Notes: generated from the letters alone by a model not told the origin. DNA of 64,000 nt from Myxococcales bacterium (GCA_019634415.1 JAHQVJ010000005.1:25955-89954), one strand, 5' to 3'; shown: positions 53,034 to 62,300, counted from the stretch's first letter. A program made the numbers and translations.

Positions 53034-55322
53034 ATGCTGCTGTACACGCTGACGAGTCTGGCCTTCGGACAGGAGACGGTCGGACCACACGCGTCCTGCG
53101 ACCACACCACCATCGCGGCGGCCGTAGCTGCCGCCGCGACCACCGACACCATCGCAATCCAACCAGGCACCTACAAGGAGAACCTCGGCAACATCCACAA
53201 GAACCTCACCTTCATGGGCGCTGACGCCTCGTGTGCCGCCAGTGCCACAGTGACCGGCGTGGTCATCGACGCCGAAAACAACGGCCGAGTGGCCACCTTC
53301 ACCGGCGCGAACGTCACGTTCATCAACATCAGCCTGATCAACGGCAGTGGACAGACCCAGCCCTCCACAGGGATCACGGTCGGCGGCATCTTGGGGCTGA
53401 GCTCCTCCACGGTCACCCTCGATGGCGCCTACCTGGCCAACGGTAGCGCTCAGCGCGGCGGGGCCATCTTCCTGGAGGATTTCGTCAGTGCGGTGATCAT
53501 GCCCGGCTCCACCAACGGCAGCTGGCCCAACTCCCACGGAGCCATCTTCGCCTCCAACACCGCCACAGAGTTCGGCGGTGCCATCTACTGTGACTTCGGC
53601 ACGCTGACTGTCGTGGAGGCCGAGTTCGCCCTGAATTCCGCCGCCGACGGTGGCGCGATCTTCTCGGACCAATGCCAGATCGACCTCAATCCCGTGATGG
53701 ACGACGGGGTGTGGTTCCACGACAACTCGGCCATAGCGAGCGGAGGCTCGGCTGGGCAGGGAGGCGCGATTCGCGTGGTGGACGATCGCAATGATCGCAT
53801 GCTGACCTTCGGACCGGGTGTGGCTGGAACGACGGCCTTTCACTCCAACAGTGCCCGAGACGGGGGCGCGATCTCTGCGACCAAGAGCACCATCGAGCTG
53901 TCCCCCACTGGAATCACGGTGCTCCAGGCAGAGTTCCTCACCAACTCCGCGGGGAACGTCGGCGGTGGGATCTCCCTGATCGATCCCGTACGAGACTGGA
54001 CGTTCGACACCGTGCACATGGAAGGCAACTTCGCCACGGGCATCGGCGGGGCGATCTCCGTGCTGGAGTCCGAGGTGGGCGACCTCACGGTCTCGAACAG
54101 CACGCTGTGGGGAAACACGTCCCTCGACAGTGGGGGTGCCATCTTCGCCAAGTCGGTCGACACGTTCCTGCTGCGGGGAACCCAGCTGGCAGGCAACCTC
54201 TCCACCCTGTCGGGGGCCGGGGCCTTCGTGGTTGAGTCGGACGCAGTGCTCGTCGATATGGGGTCCGAGTTCGTCGACAACGCGGCGGGTGCGTCTGGCG
54301 GAGGGTTGTTCGTGCAATCCGTGCCCACGGTGGGCGTCTCCGGCACCACCTTCGAGGACAACGCGGTCACCCAGCCGAACCAGGTGGGCGGTGGCGCGTT
54401 CATCGATCAAGACGACGCCACCAGTCTCGCAGTGACCATCACGGACAGCCCCTTCGAGCACAACCAGGCCGCCTTCGGTGGGGGACTGTTCGTGTCGGGA
54501 GAGCGCAGCCCCATCGACCCGTCGTCCCTGACGATGGTGAACGTGGACTTCCTGGCCAACCTCGCATCGGGCAGCGGCGGAGGGGTGGCTCTCCGAGACC
54601 TGGATGTCGTGTCCTACAGCGCCGACACCACCTGCACCGACGTCTTTCCGATGAGCTACTGCAGCCACGTCGAGGGCAATCGCGGCACGGCCATGACGGT
54701 GAGCTCGTCTGGCTCCGTCACCATCGACCAGGTGACCTTCTCCCGAAACAGCGGAGTGATGGCCACGGAGGCAGCCGCCTTGGGGCTCGGCCCGGGTGTG
54801 AGCACCGAGGTCACGAACAGCTTGTTCTTCTGCAACGGGATCAGTCAGGGTCCGACGTTCAATCCACCCACGGTGATCGCGTCGGGCACGGGGAACACCA
54901 CGTCCTTTCTGTCCAGCACCCTGGCCGAGAACAACGGGCCGGCCATCCGCTGGGCAGGCACGGCCTCGGGCAACTTCTCACAGAGCATCGAGCAGCTGAA
55001 CCTGTCGGGCATCGAGGTCCTGCCTGGCTCCTCGGTGACCCGCACTTGCTTCAACGCTCCTCCCCCTTCCGTCGGAGGCGCGCTGGTCACCGACGTCGCT
55101 CCCGCACTCAACAACACCACCAACCTGTTCGTGGCCCCGGCCGGAGGTGTGGTGTACGCGAGCTGCCCCTTCACGCCATCACCGAACTACGACCTGGACA
55201 CACTGTCCTCGCCGCCCTCGGCGTCGTGGGAGGCGTGCCCGGCGGGTGTGAACGATCGACCTGATCTCATCGGGCGGCCCCTGACGGGAGCGCCCGATCA
55301 GGGTGCCCTGGAGCCCATGTAG
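53034..55322 (+). CDS. large exported right-handed beta-helix protein
   Basis: A 762-residue protein. ATG 53034 with GGAGG upstream begins a short signal (LLYTLTSLAFGQ). The mature protein starts with an enzyme-free pectate-lyase-like turn (TIAAAVAAAATTDTIAIQPGTY) and continues as a parallel beta-helix with many GGAI(F/S)/GGGxF turns (NGSAQRGGAIFLED, TEFGGAIYCDFG, GIGGAISVLES). These resemble chlamydial polymorphic outer-membrane protein repeats. It has no lipid Cys. It ends in the DQGALEP motif common to this family. It probably forms a surface adhesin or fibre. The frame upstream of 53034 is non-coding. Confidence 0.85.
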   Translation: MLLYTLTSLAFGQETVGPHASCDHTTIAAAVAAAATTDTIAIQPGTYKENLGNIHKNLTFMGADASCAASATVTGVVIDAENNGRVATFTGANVTFINISLINGSGQTQPSTGITVGGILGLSSSTVTLDGAYLANGSAQRGGAIFLEDFVSAVIMPGSTNGSWPNSHGAIFASNTATEFGGAIYCDFGTLTVVEAEFALNSAADGGAIFSDQCQIDLNPVMDDGVWFHDNSAIASGGSAGQGGAIRVVDDRNDRMLTFGPGVAGTTAFHSNSARDGGAISATKSTIELSPTGITVLQAEFLTNSAGNVGGGISLIDPVRDWTFDTVHMEGNFATGIGGAISVLESEVGDLTVSNSTLWGNTSLDSGGAIFAKSVDTFLLRGTQLAGNLSTLSGAGAFVVESDAVLVDMGSEFVDNAAGASGGGLFVQSVPTVGVSGTTFEDNAVTQPNQVGGGAFIDQDDATSLAVTITDSPFEHNQAAFGGGLFVSGERSPIDPSSLTMVNVDFLANLASGSGGGVALRDLDVVSYSADTTCTDVFPMSYCSHVEGNRGTAMTVSSSGSVTIDQVTFSRNSGVMATEAAALGLGPGVSTEVTNSLFFCNGISQGPTFNPPTVIASGTGNTTSFLSSTLAENNGPAIRWAGTASGNFSQSIEQLNLSGIEVLPGSSVTRTCFNAPPPSVGGALVTDVAPALNNTTNLFVAPAGGVVYASCPFTPSPNYDLDTLSSPPSASWEACPAGVNDRPDLIGRPLTGAPDQGALEPM

Positions 55323-55324
55323 GA

Positions 55325-55360
55325 GCCACTCTGGGGGGCTGCCCCCCACGCTTCAGTGGC
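55325..55360. terminator. hairpin between convergent genes
   Basis: GCCACT...AGTGGC closes an inner GGGGGG-CTG-CCCCCC stem right after the beta-helix stop, reaching 8 bases into the msrA 3' end. It could stop transcription from both sides, although no T-tract is present. Confidence 0.5.
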
Positions 55361-55994
55361 CGGCCTTGTCGCCCCACAGCTGCTGCAAGCGGGCATCCCT
55401 GCCACACCCCAGTCGGTAGCGCTGGTAGTGGCTGGGCTGCTTCTTGTAGAAGTCCTGGTGGTACTCCTCGGCCACCCAGAACGGTGCGGCAGGCAGGATC
55501 TCCGTCACGATGGACGTGCCCAGCTCCGAGGCAGCCGTCTCCTTGCTCGTCTGCGCCAGGGCCTTCTCCTCTGCGTCGGAGGTGAAGATCCCCGTGCGGT
55601 ACTGCTCGCCACGGTCACAGAACTGGCCGTTGGCTTGAGTGGGGTCCACGTTGTGCCAGAAGACCTCGAGCAGCCGCGCGTAGTCCACCTTCGCAGGGTC
55701 GTAGACGATGCGGATGGCCTCGTAGTGGCCGGTGCGATGACCGGAGACCTGCTCGTAGGTGGGCGCCTCCTCGGGCCCGCCGGTGTAGCCGCTGGTGGTG
55801 GAGAGCACGCCGTCGATCTTGTCGAAGGGCTTCTCCATGCACCAGAAGCATCCCCCGGCGAACACTGCTTCCTTCTGGCCGTCTTCGAGCGCTGGGGCCT
55901 GCACGGTGCCCTTGGCGGTGGCGAGGCTCGAGGTGGAGGAAGACGTCGTGCCGCAGGCCGCGACGAGCAAGAGAGCGCCGAGTAGAAGTCGCAT
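55353..55994 (-). CDS. msrA: lipoprotein peptide-methionine (S)-S-oxide reductase
   Basis: MsrA repairs oxidised methionine. The 213-residue protein carries a lipoprotein signal (LLVAAC, lipid Cys 14), so it should act outside the cytoplasm. The catalytic motif GGCFWCMEKPFDK has the active Cys at 49 and a second Cys at 52. Further family features are GYTGG, YEQVSGHRTGHYEAIRIVYDP, FWHNVDPTQANGQFCDRGEQYRT and AEEYHQDFY. It is monocistronic. Its electron donor is not obvious; the exported UxxC protein at 37875 is a candidate partner. Confidence 0.95.
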   Translation of the reverse strand: MRLLLGALLLVAACGTTSSSTSSLATAKGTVQAPALEDGQKEAVFAGGCFWCMEKPFDKIDGVLSTTSGYTGGPEEAPTYEQVSGHRTGHYEAIRIVYDPAKVDYARLLEVFWHNVDPTQANGQFCDRGEQYRTGIFTSDAEEKALAQTSKETAASELGTSIVTEILPAAPFWVAEEYHQDFYKKQPSHYQRYRLGCGRDARLQQLWGDKAGH

Positions 55995-56049
55995 GTGATG
56001 CTCCGGGTTGGGTCTGCCGTATCGATCGACCGAGGGCAGTCAGCCGGAT

Positions 56050-57762
56050 CTACGCCACGTCCCCGTCATCGGTTTCTCGACCTCGCAGGAGCAACGCCAC
56101 CAGCAACCACGACAGGACGCCCGCAGGACCCGGGACCGTGGCACAGGAGCTGCGCGGCGGCACCTTGAACTCGGTGACCTCCACGTCCACCACGAGCCGA
56201 CGGCGACCGTCGTCGAGCACCAGGCTGTGCGTGCCCACCCGCGCAGTGCTGGAGGCGGCGAGCCCGAAGGAAGCACGCTCTCCCAGGGCCTGGATCCGTC
56301 CGGACACCAGCAGATCGTCACCCGTGGAGATCGTGGGGGCCGCAGCGAAGTCCACGGTGGACACCACTGAGATCTCCACCTGCTGGCCCTGGGTCACGCT
56401 GGCCGGCGTCACCTCGACGATGCTCGGCGCCTGGTCGCCCGGCAGCACCTCGAAGCGGTTCGAGAACTCGAAGGGCGCTCGCGTACCGTCGACCTCGACG
56501 TCGCGGGAGCCCGTGGCGGCATTGGCTCCCACGTCGATGCGCGCCACAGCCGCGTGGGCGTTGTACACGTCGAGGGAAGCCACCGAGATCCCCGGACCCA
56601 GGTTCAGCCGCGTGCGCCCCTGCTGCAGGTACAGTGACTGCCCCTCCAGGCGCACGTACACGCTCTCTCCCTGGTGGGCCCGGCTCGGGATCATCGACAG
56701 CAGCTGCGGCACCTCCACGTCCATCGTGACGGGCTCGGAGCGGTCCCCTGGCCCCAGCTTGCCGTACACCGCGGCCACGGAGAAGGTCTGCTCGGCACCG
56801 GGCAGCAGCGTGACCGTCGCGGGTGGTGCGGAGACCAGCATCGTGCTCACCACGCCGGCCTGGAACACCTGGTAGTGGGTGACCTCCTCGGGGCTGTCGG
56901 GCTCGGTCCAGTCGAGCAAGGCGGACTGCGCCACCTGATGCGGCCCGTCCGGCCCCGCGACGTTCGTGGGAGCGGCCAGGTACACCCGGAAGGTGTCGTC
57001 CACCTCCGGCCACAGCGTGTGGTGCGTGCCGTCGCTGGCGAGGACCGACCAGCTCACCACCGTGTTCTTCGATTGTGCGGGGATGGCGGCGCGCCACTCG
57101 GCGCCGCTGCCCGGCACCATGGGCACCTCGACCAGCGGGCCGCCCTCGGTGCTCCACCGCAGCGTCACCTCGGTCACACCCACGTCATCGGTGGCGGCGA
57201 CGCTCAGCGGATACGGCCCCACGAGGTCTTGGGTGTCCTCGGGGATCACCAGCCCGGTGACCTCGGGGCCCACCACGTCGCCGTCCCACAGCTCGAGGCG
57301 CTGCACGTACCAGCCATCGCCCGCGAGCAGCGTGTCGGCCTGGAACACGAAGCGAAAGCCCGGGTCCGAGCCCAGCCCGGACAGATCGAAGGCGTGCTCG
57401 ACGTAGCCGTTGCTCGCACCCACGAAGCCCGCCGGATCGGGCGTTCCGGACAGCGGCTGCAGCATGGTCCAGCCGGATCCGTCGTCGACCTCCACCCGGC
57501 CGACGTCGCCGAGCCCCAGGTCGTAGAAGTGGCGCACCTTGACCACCGGCCGATCCAGCCCCACGAGGCTCGGCAGCGGGACCTCCAGCGTGTCCACCGT
57601 GTCGTGCAGCGTGGGTCCGTCAGGGTTCGTCCCCCACGCATGCCCCAGCCCCACGGGCCCGACACCGGGATCGGCCCACTCCCACTGGGCCGTGTCGCCC
57701 GCGGAGACGAGCCCGTGATCGCTGGCCGACAGGTCGAAGACGGTGATGAGCAGAGGAAGCAT
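56050..57762 (-). CDS. exported protein with MYXO-CTERM-like C-terminus
   Basis: A 570-residue protein starting at ATG 57762 with a short hydrophobic N-terminus. The body is beta-rich with Ig/fibronectin-like segments (VGPYPLSVAATDDVGVTEVTLRWS; IPSRAHQGESVYVRLEGQSL; VTPASVTQGQQVEISVVS). The C-terminus has a cysteine followed by a hydrophobic helix and basic end (SSCATVPGPAGVLSWLLVALLLRGR), the layout of MYXO-CTERM sorting signals that lead to surface lipidation in myxobacteria. It begins 1 base after the VWA lipoprotein gene ends. Confidence 0.75.
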   Translation of the reverse strand: MLPLLITVFDLSASDHGLVSAGDTAQWEWADPGVGPVGLGHAWGTNPDGPTLHDTVDTLEVPLPSLVGLDRPVVKVRHFYDLGLGDVGRVEVDDGSGWTMLQPLSGTPDPAGFVGASNGYVEHAFDLSGLGSDPGFRFVFQADTLLAGDGWYVQRLELWDGDVVGPEVTGLVIPEDTQDLVGPYPLSVAATDDVGVTEVTLRWSTEGGPLVEVPMVPGSGAEWRAAIPAQSKNTVVSWSVLASDGTHHTLWPEVDDTFRVYLAAPTNVAGPDGPHQVAQSALLDWTEPDSPEEVTHYQVFQAGVVSTMLVSAPPATVTLLPGAEQTFSVAAVYGKLGPGDRSEPVTMDVEVPQLLSMIPSRAHQGESVYVRLEGQSLYLQQGRTRLNLGPGISVASLDVYNAHAAVARIDVGANAATGSRDVEVDGTRAPFEFSNRFEVLPGDQAPSIVEVTPASVTQGQQVEISVVSTVDFAAAPTISTGDDLLVSGRIQALGERASFGLAASSTARVGTHSLVLDDGRRRLVVDVEVTEFKVPPRSSCATVPGPAGVLSWLLVALLLRGRETDDGDVA

Positions 57763-57763
57763 G

Positions 57764-58744
57764 TCAGCCCTCCACACGGACGAGGTACGACACGGCGATG
57801 AAGGTATCGGGCGCGGGAGGCTCGTCGAACACGAGCTGTCGAGCCTCGACGTCCACCGACCAGCCATCGGGCTCGGGCGCACCATCGACAACCACCTCCA
57901 CCGAGCCGGGCTCGGGGCGCTCCCGCAGCGCGAAGGCGGACGGATACTGCAGGGATGCCGCCCCGATGTCGGCGAGCAGCGGCTGGAAGTTGGCCGCGCA
58001 GATGGACATCAGCGCCCCGCCCGTCTGCCGGACGACCTCCGCGTAGCGCTCGGCGGGCTGTGCGGTGCCGGTGATGCTGGTGCACCCCGACGGCGTGGGG
58101 CCCACCACGGCCGACACCCGGACCGGCAGCCCGGCGGCCGCCTCCTCGGCAGCGAGCACGTCGAGGAAGGCGCCGACGGGATCGGTGTCGAACCACGCGT
58201 CGCTCTGATCGTCGGCGTCGCTCACCACGACCACGTGCAGGGCCGCATCTGGACGGCGAAACCCTGCGTTGGGCTCGCGCGGGCCCGCCAGGGCGAGGGC
58301 CTCGGCTGCGGCGGCGAAGCCCGCCTCCTCGTCGGTCCCTTCGGTGCCCACCTGGATGGCCTGGGCAAAGGCGTCGTCACGCTGCGGCGTGCCCGGGGTC
58401 ACGATCCAGGGTTGGCCGTGGAGCACCCCCGCGTCCTCACCGCCCATCGACGTGGTGACGGCTCCCATCTGCCAGGCCACACCTGCAGCGTCGAGGCCAT
58501 CGGCCAGCAGCGCGAAGTGAGTCGCCAGCGCTGCCTGCTCCTGCGTCATCGATGCGGTGTCGTCCACCACGAAGAGCAGATCCACCCGCGGCAGGGGCTG
58601 CTGCACGAAGGTCTGCTCGACCAGCACGGTGCGATCGGGCGTGCCCTCGGGATCGATGCCGTCGAAGCCGAACTCGTTGCACGCCCCCAGCAGGCACACC
58701 ATGGTGCCGAAGCGAACCACGACGCCTCCAGTACCCCGGGCCAT
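57764..58744 (-). CDS. lipoprotein with von Willebrand A-like domain
   Basis: Up to 326 residues; a GTG at the VVRFG position may be the real start. The signal ends MVCLLGAC. A VWA fold follows: VDLLFVVDDTASMTQEQ, a DxTxS variant of the MIDAS metal motif, and later ALHVVVVSDADDQSD. The C-terminal 70 residues form a separate beta-rich segment. It is coupled to the MYXO-CTERM-like gene, so both are likely surface proteins of one function. Confidence 0.8.
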   Translation of the reverse strand: MARGTGGVVVRFGTMVCLLGACNEFGFDGIDPEGTPDRTVLVEQTFVQQPLPRVDLLFVVDDTASMTQEQAALATHFALLADGLDAAGVAWQMGAVTTSMGGEDAGVLHGQPWIVTPGTPQRDDAFAQAIQVGTEGTDEEAGFAAAAEALALAGPREPNAGFRRPDAALHVVVVSDADDQSDAWFDTDPVGAFLDVLAAEEAAAGLPVRVSAVVGPTPSGCTSITGTAQPAERYAEVVRQTGGALMSICAANFQPLLADIGAASLQYPSAFALRERPEPGSVEVVVDGAPEPDGWSVDVEARQLVFDEPPAPDTFIAVSYLVRVEG

Positions 58745-58814
58745 CTTGGATCAGACGAGCCCATCCAGCAAGCCGACCCGGTGCACGCCTCGATACAATC
58801 GGGCCGGAGGCGCC

Positions 58815-59054
58815 ATGGCGACGGTGCGGGTCAGGTACTTCGCGTCCCTGCGAGAGCAGAAGGGAGTCGAAGAAGAGCTGGTGCAGATCGAGCCCGGCGA
58901 GCGTCTGGTGGACCTCTACCACCGACTGTTCCCCCCCACTCCACAGGGCACCCTGCCCGTGGCCTATGCGCGCAACCTGACCTACGCCCAGGGCGACGAG
59001 ATCCCCGAGGACGGCGACGAGATCTCCTTTCTCCCCCCCATCGGAGGTGGCTGA
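58815..59054 (+). CDS. moaD: molybdopterin synthase small subunit
   Basis: A 79-residue ubiquitin-fold sulfur carrier. It begins MATVRVRYFASLREQKG and ends in Gly-Gly-Gly (PPIGGG), the tail that is adenylated and thiocarboxylated to donate sulfur for molybdopterin. GGAGG (58805-58809) precedes ATG 58815. The long upstream open frame is shadow. The stop shares a base with the moaE start (TGATG). Confidence 0.93.
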   Translation: MATVRVRYFASLREQKGVEEELVQIEPGERLVDLYHRLFPPTPQGTLPVAYARNLTYAQGDEIPEDGDEISFLPPIGGG

Positions 59055-59485
59055 TGTTCGCCATCGTGGACGGCCCCATCGACGTGGCGCAGGTGCGCGC
59101 TCGTGTGAGCCACCCCTCCCTGGGCGCCATCCTGGTGTTCGAGGGGGTGGGCCGCGAGGACTTCCCCGATCAGGACGGCGTGCGTCAGCGCGTGGTGCAC
59201 CTGGCCTACGAGGCCTACGCCGAGATGGCGGTGCCGGTGCTCGAGCAGATCGGGCAGGAGATGACGGAGCGCTGGCCTGGGTGTCGGGTGGCCATGGTGC
59301 ACCGGACGGGCGAAGTTCGAATCGGAGAGCCGTCGGTGGTGATCGCCGTGGGCACGCCCCATCGTGTGCAGTGCTACGAGGCCTCTCGCTATGCCATCGA
59401 GGCGCTCAAGGAGCGTCTCCCGGTCTGGAAGAAGGAGATCTACGAGGATGGGAGCGCCTGGAAGGCCAACGCCTCAACGCCCTAG
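59054..59485 (+). CDS. moaE: molybdopterin synthase large subunit
   Basis: A 143-residue MoaE, which with MoaD converts precursor Z to molybdopterin. Visible features are YEAYAEMAVPVLEQIGQEM, VAMVHRTGEVRIGEPSVVIAVG and the catalytic-lysine region YAIEALKERLPVWKKEIYEDG. The usual N-terminal GAxxxFxGxVR loop is altered (GAILVFEGVGREDF). Its 3' end overlaps the probable trmB start. Confidence 0.93.
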   Translation: MFAIVDGPIDVAQVRARVSHPSLGAILVFEGVGREDFPDQDGVRQRVVHLAYEAYAEMAVPVLEQIGQEMTERWPGCRVAMVHRTGEVRIGEPSVVIAVGTPHRVQCYEASRYAIEALKERLPVWKKEIYEDGSAWKANASTP

Positions 59486-60221
59486 CGGACAGACGCCCGA
59501 CGACGGCACTCGCCCCCGCTTCGACGACCGGATGCCCGAGGACTACCGGCATCCCGACGCCAACCCGTACGTGACGGAGCACCGCACCTTCGGACCGGAG
59601 CTGCTCACGGCGGACCAGGCGTGGCGACAGCGGGGCCAGTGGGGAGCCTGCTTCGGTCGCGACGCCGATCTCCACGTGGAGATCGGCAGCGGAAACGGCT
59701 TCTTCCTGGCGGAGCTCGCCCAGCGGCTGCCGCAGGCCAACGTGCTCGGCATCGAGCTGCGCTACAAGCGCACGGTTCTGTGCGGCAAGAAGATCCGCCA
59801 TGCAGGGGTCACGAACGCCCGCATCGCGCGCTACCACGCAGCCTTCCTCGACGACCTGTTCGAGCCCGGAAGCCTCGCCGCGCTGTACGTCAACCACCCG
59901 GATCCCTGGCCGAAGGAGCGCCACGAGAAGAACCGCCTGATCAGCCGGTGGTTCTTGGAGGACGTCGCCAGATTCCTCCGTCCAGGAGCACCCTTTCGCC
60001 TGAAGAGCGACTTCGAGCCCAACGTGGCCCGCGCTGCAGCCCTCATCGACACGGGACCCGAGGGAGAGCCCGCCCCTGCCCTGCCGCTACGGGTGACGGG
60101 TCGCAGCGAAGACGTGAACACGCTGCCTGCTCCCTGGCCCGACGACATCGAGACGAACTACCAGCGCAAGTTCAAGGTCCGCGGCCTGCCAGTCTACGCC
60201 ATCGAGCTGGTTCGGACGTAG
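59448..60221 (+). CDS. trmB: tRNA (guanine-N7)-methyltransferase
   Basis: TrmB makes m7G46 in the tRNA variable loop using SAM. It has a SAM-binding motif LHVEIGSGNGFFLAEL (the family usually has EIGFGxG), the catalytic region LYVNHPDPWPKERHEKNRLI, and LRPGAPFRLKSDFEP. The start is uncertain: ATG 59448 gives 257 residues and overlaps moaE by 38 bases, while ATG 59532 gives about 229 residues, closer to normal length. Its 3' end overlaps a small antisense ORF at 60172. Confidence 0.9.
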   Translation: MGAPGRPTPQRPSGQTPDDGTRPRFDDRMPEDYRHPDANPYVTEHRTFGPELLTADQAWRQRGQWGACFGRDADLHVEIGSGNGFFLAELAQRLPQANVLGIELRYKRTVLCGKKIRHAGVTNARIARYHAAFLDDLFEPGSLAALYVNHPDPWPKERHEKNRLISRWFLEDVARFLRPGAPFRLKSDFEPNVARAAALIDTGPEGEPAPALPLRVTGRSEDVNTLPAPWPDDIETNYQRKFKVRGLPVYAIELVRT

Positions 60222-60369
60222 CGCAGCCCAGGGGGGCCGCAGCAACCCGTCGCGACCCCTCCACCAGGCACTGCGGCGAAGGGATCGCAGCGACGTCGGG
60301 TGGGGGCACGGGCGGCAGACCCGCGTCGCCTCGGCCCGTGCAGGCCATCATCCACAGTATCCAGGCCAT
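60172..60369 (-). CDS. possible small lipoprotein downstream of bshA
   Basis: A 65-residue ORF with a perfectly placed GGAGG 5 bases before ATG 60369 and a lipoprotein-like start MAWILWMMAC-TGRGDAG, then a Pro-rich mature part with two more cysteines. It starts 48 bases after the bshA stop and overlaps the trmB 3' end by 50 bases on the opposite strand. The signal, like others in this window, lacks an N-terminal charge. Real, but with moderate support. Confidence 0.45.
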   Translation of the reverse strand: MAWILWMMACTGRGDAGLPPVPPPDVAAIPSPQCLVEGSRRVAAAPLGCATSEPARWRRLAGRGP

Positions 60370-60417
60370 CGGGGCCTCCCTGCCCCGCCCGTCGGCCCAA
60401 TGCGAGTGCGGGTGCGG

Positions 60418-61575
60418 TTACGCGTGGGTGTCGCGCACGGTGCGTGCGTACAGGGCCTCGTAGCGATCGAGGGTGGGGCCCGCTCGGAACCGCGCCAGCA
60501 CGTCGGCACGGGCCTCGACCCCCATGCGCACCAGGCGCTCCGGATCCTTCAGCAGTGCCACGGTCTGCGCCGCCATGGTCGCCACGTCGCCGGACTGAAC
60601 CAGGATCCCCGTCTGCTCGTGGCGCACCACCTCGGGCAGCCCTCCCACGCGGCTGGCCACCACGGGCACGCCGCACGACAGCGCCTCCAGCGCCGCCAAG
60701 CCGAAGCTCTCCATCTCGCTGGGCAGCAGGAACAGCGAGCACTCGCGCAGCACGTCGGCGAGGTGCTCCTGGTTGCCCAGCAGCCGTGCGCGCTCCCACA
60801 GACCGGCTTGCCGCAGCTGCCCTTCCACCCGCCCCCGCTCGGGGCCGTCCCCCACCAGCAGCAGGTAGGCGTCGAGCTCCCGGGCGACGGCAGCGAAGAT
60901 GTCCACCACCTGCGGAACCCGCTTCACCGGCCGGAAGTTGGACACGTGCACGAGCACCGGCGCCCGCTCTGCGGCCGGCCCGAAGAGGTGGCACAGCCGC
61001 GGCCGCTCGGGGCCGGCGAGGGGACGGTACAGCTCGGTGTCCACGAAGTTCGGGATCACGTCGATGGGGGTCTGCTCCCGATCGATGTCGAAGCGGCAGA
61101 AGGTCTGCTCGGCCAGATCCTGAGACGGCGCGGTCACGGCGTTGCTGTGCACGATGCTGTGGCGCGTGATGGGCAGGTAGCTCTCGTCGCTGCCCACCAA
61201 GGTGATGTCGGTGCCGTGCAGCGTGGTGACCACCGACAGCCCGTTGCCCAGCACCTCCTTGGCCATCCAGGCGCTCGTGGCGTGGGGCACGGCGTAGTGG
61301 GCGTGCAGCACGTCCAGCCCCTCGTGGGTGGCCACCGACGCCATCGCACTGGCCAGCGCCAACGAGTAGGGCACCCCGGGGAACACGGGGTAGTCGCGCG
61401 CCCGCACCTGGTGAAAGAAGATGTTGTCGACCCGCCGGTCCAGGCGGCGCGGCACGTCGGTGCAGATGAAGTGCACGCAGTGACCACGCCGCGCCATGCC
61501 CAGCCCGATCTCCGTGGCCACCACACCGCTACCGCCGAAGGTGGGGTAGCAAGCGATCCCGATGCGCAGTTTCAT
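60418..61575 (-). CDS. bshA: bacillithiol synthesis glycosyltransferase
   Basis: BshA joins UDP-GlcNAc to L-malate, the first step of bacillithiol synthesis. The 385-residue GT-B/GT4 protein has RIGIACYPTFGGSGVVATEIG, FHQVRARDYPVF, HAHYAVPHATSAWMA, LHGTDITLVGSD, IPNFVDTELYRP, SNFRPVKRVPQVV and the ESFGLAALEAL nucleotide site; the YPTFGGSGVVAT and VPHATSA stretches are diagnostic of BshA. ATG 61575 overlaps the bshB stop (ATGA). Confidence 0.95.
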   Translation of the reverse strand: MKLRIGIACYPTFGGSGVVATEIGLGMARRGHCVHFICTDVPRRLDRRVDNIFFHQVRARDYPVFPGVPYSLALASAMASVATHEGLDVLHAHYAVPHATSAWMAKEVLGNGLSVVTTLHGTDITLVGSDESYLPITRHSIVHSNAVTAPSQDLAEQTFCRFDIDREQTPIDVIPNFVDTELYRPLAGPERPRLCHLFGPAAERAPVLVHVSNFRPVKRVPQVVDIFAAVARELDAYLLLVGDGPERGRVEGQLRQAGLWERARLLGNQEHLADVLRECSLFLLPSEMESFGLAALEALSCGVPVVASRVGGLPEVVRHEQTGILVQSGDVATMAAQTVALLKDPERLVRMGVEARADVLARFRAGPTLDRYEALYARTVRDTHA

Positions 61576-62300
61576 GTGGGGGGCACCAGCACCGGAGAAG
61601 GCCCCGCGAGCCCCTGCACGGGGTCCGACAGGGGCACGGGGCCCTGGAGCACGTAGGGCTCGCCGTAGGTGACGCCGATGCTGGCTCCCCAGTACAGGTC
61701 GCGGGCGGCGAAGGCGGCGAGGCCCAGGGGATGGTTGAGCACCGTGGGCGCGCCAGCGGCGAACTGCGAGGCGTAGGCCGCAAGCGACGCCTCCTTGCGG
61801 TCGTACACCGAGGACACGTCCACCACGAAGCTGGCTGCGGCATCCACCCGCTGGGCATAGCGCACCAGCCGCCCCGCGCGGTGGGGAGCGCCGAGATCCG
61901 GCCTGTGCTTCACGAGACCCGCGAGGAAGTGGGCACGCATCACGATCTCGGCAGCCTGGACGTGATCGGGATGACGGGCCAGGGGCATGGGCCCCAGCAG
62001 CAGCGACGGTCGCAGCTGCCGGATCACCTCCACCACTGCGTCGACGTGCTCCGGATCGCGGCCATCGAGGCGGGTGTCGGGCAGACGCAGCGTGCGACGC
62101 TCCGACACGCCGAGCACCTCCGCTGCCGCCTGAGCCTCCACCGCGCGCTGCGAGACGGTGCCGTTGGTGGCCGCCTCCCCCCGGGTGAGGTCCACGATCG
62201 CGGTGCGCTGCCCGCGGTCGCTGGCCAGCGCCAGCAGCCCCCCGCACGACAGCTCCGCGTCGTCGGGGTGCGGCCCGATGACCAACAGGTCGGTGCTCAT
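61572..62300 (-). CDS. bshB1: bacillithiol synthesis N-acetylglucosaminyl-malate deacetylase
   Basis: BshB removes the acetyl group from GlcNAc-malate. The 242-residue LmbE/PIG-L protein has the zinc motif GPHPDDAELSCGG, the LTRGEAATNGT loop and ARHPDHVQAAEIV. A YWGASIGVTYGEPYV segment near the C-terminus is typical of BshB1. Its ATG overlaps the bshC stop and its stop overlaps bshA, which locks the three genes in one operon. Confidence 0.95.
   Translation of the reverse strand: MSTDLLVIGPHPDDAELSCGGLLALASDRGQRTAIVDLTRGEAATNGTVSQRAVEAQAAAEVLGVSERRTLRLPDTRLDGRDPEHVDAVVEVIRQLRPSLLLGPMPLARHPDHVQAAEIVMRAHFLAGLVKHRPDLGAPHRAGRLVRYAQRVDAAASFVVDVSSVYDRKEASLAAYASQFAAGAPTVLNHPLGLAAFAARDLYWGASIGVTYGEPYVLQGPVPLSDPVQGLAGPSPVLVPPT

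Noticed and set aside
57763..57891. N-terminal extension of the MYXO-CTERM-like protein
   Set aside because: It overlaps the VWA gene in another frame; ATG 57762 one base after that stop is more natural.
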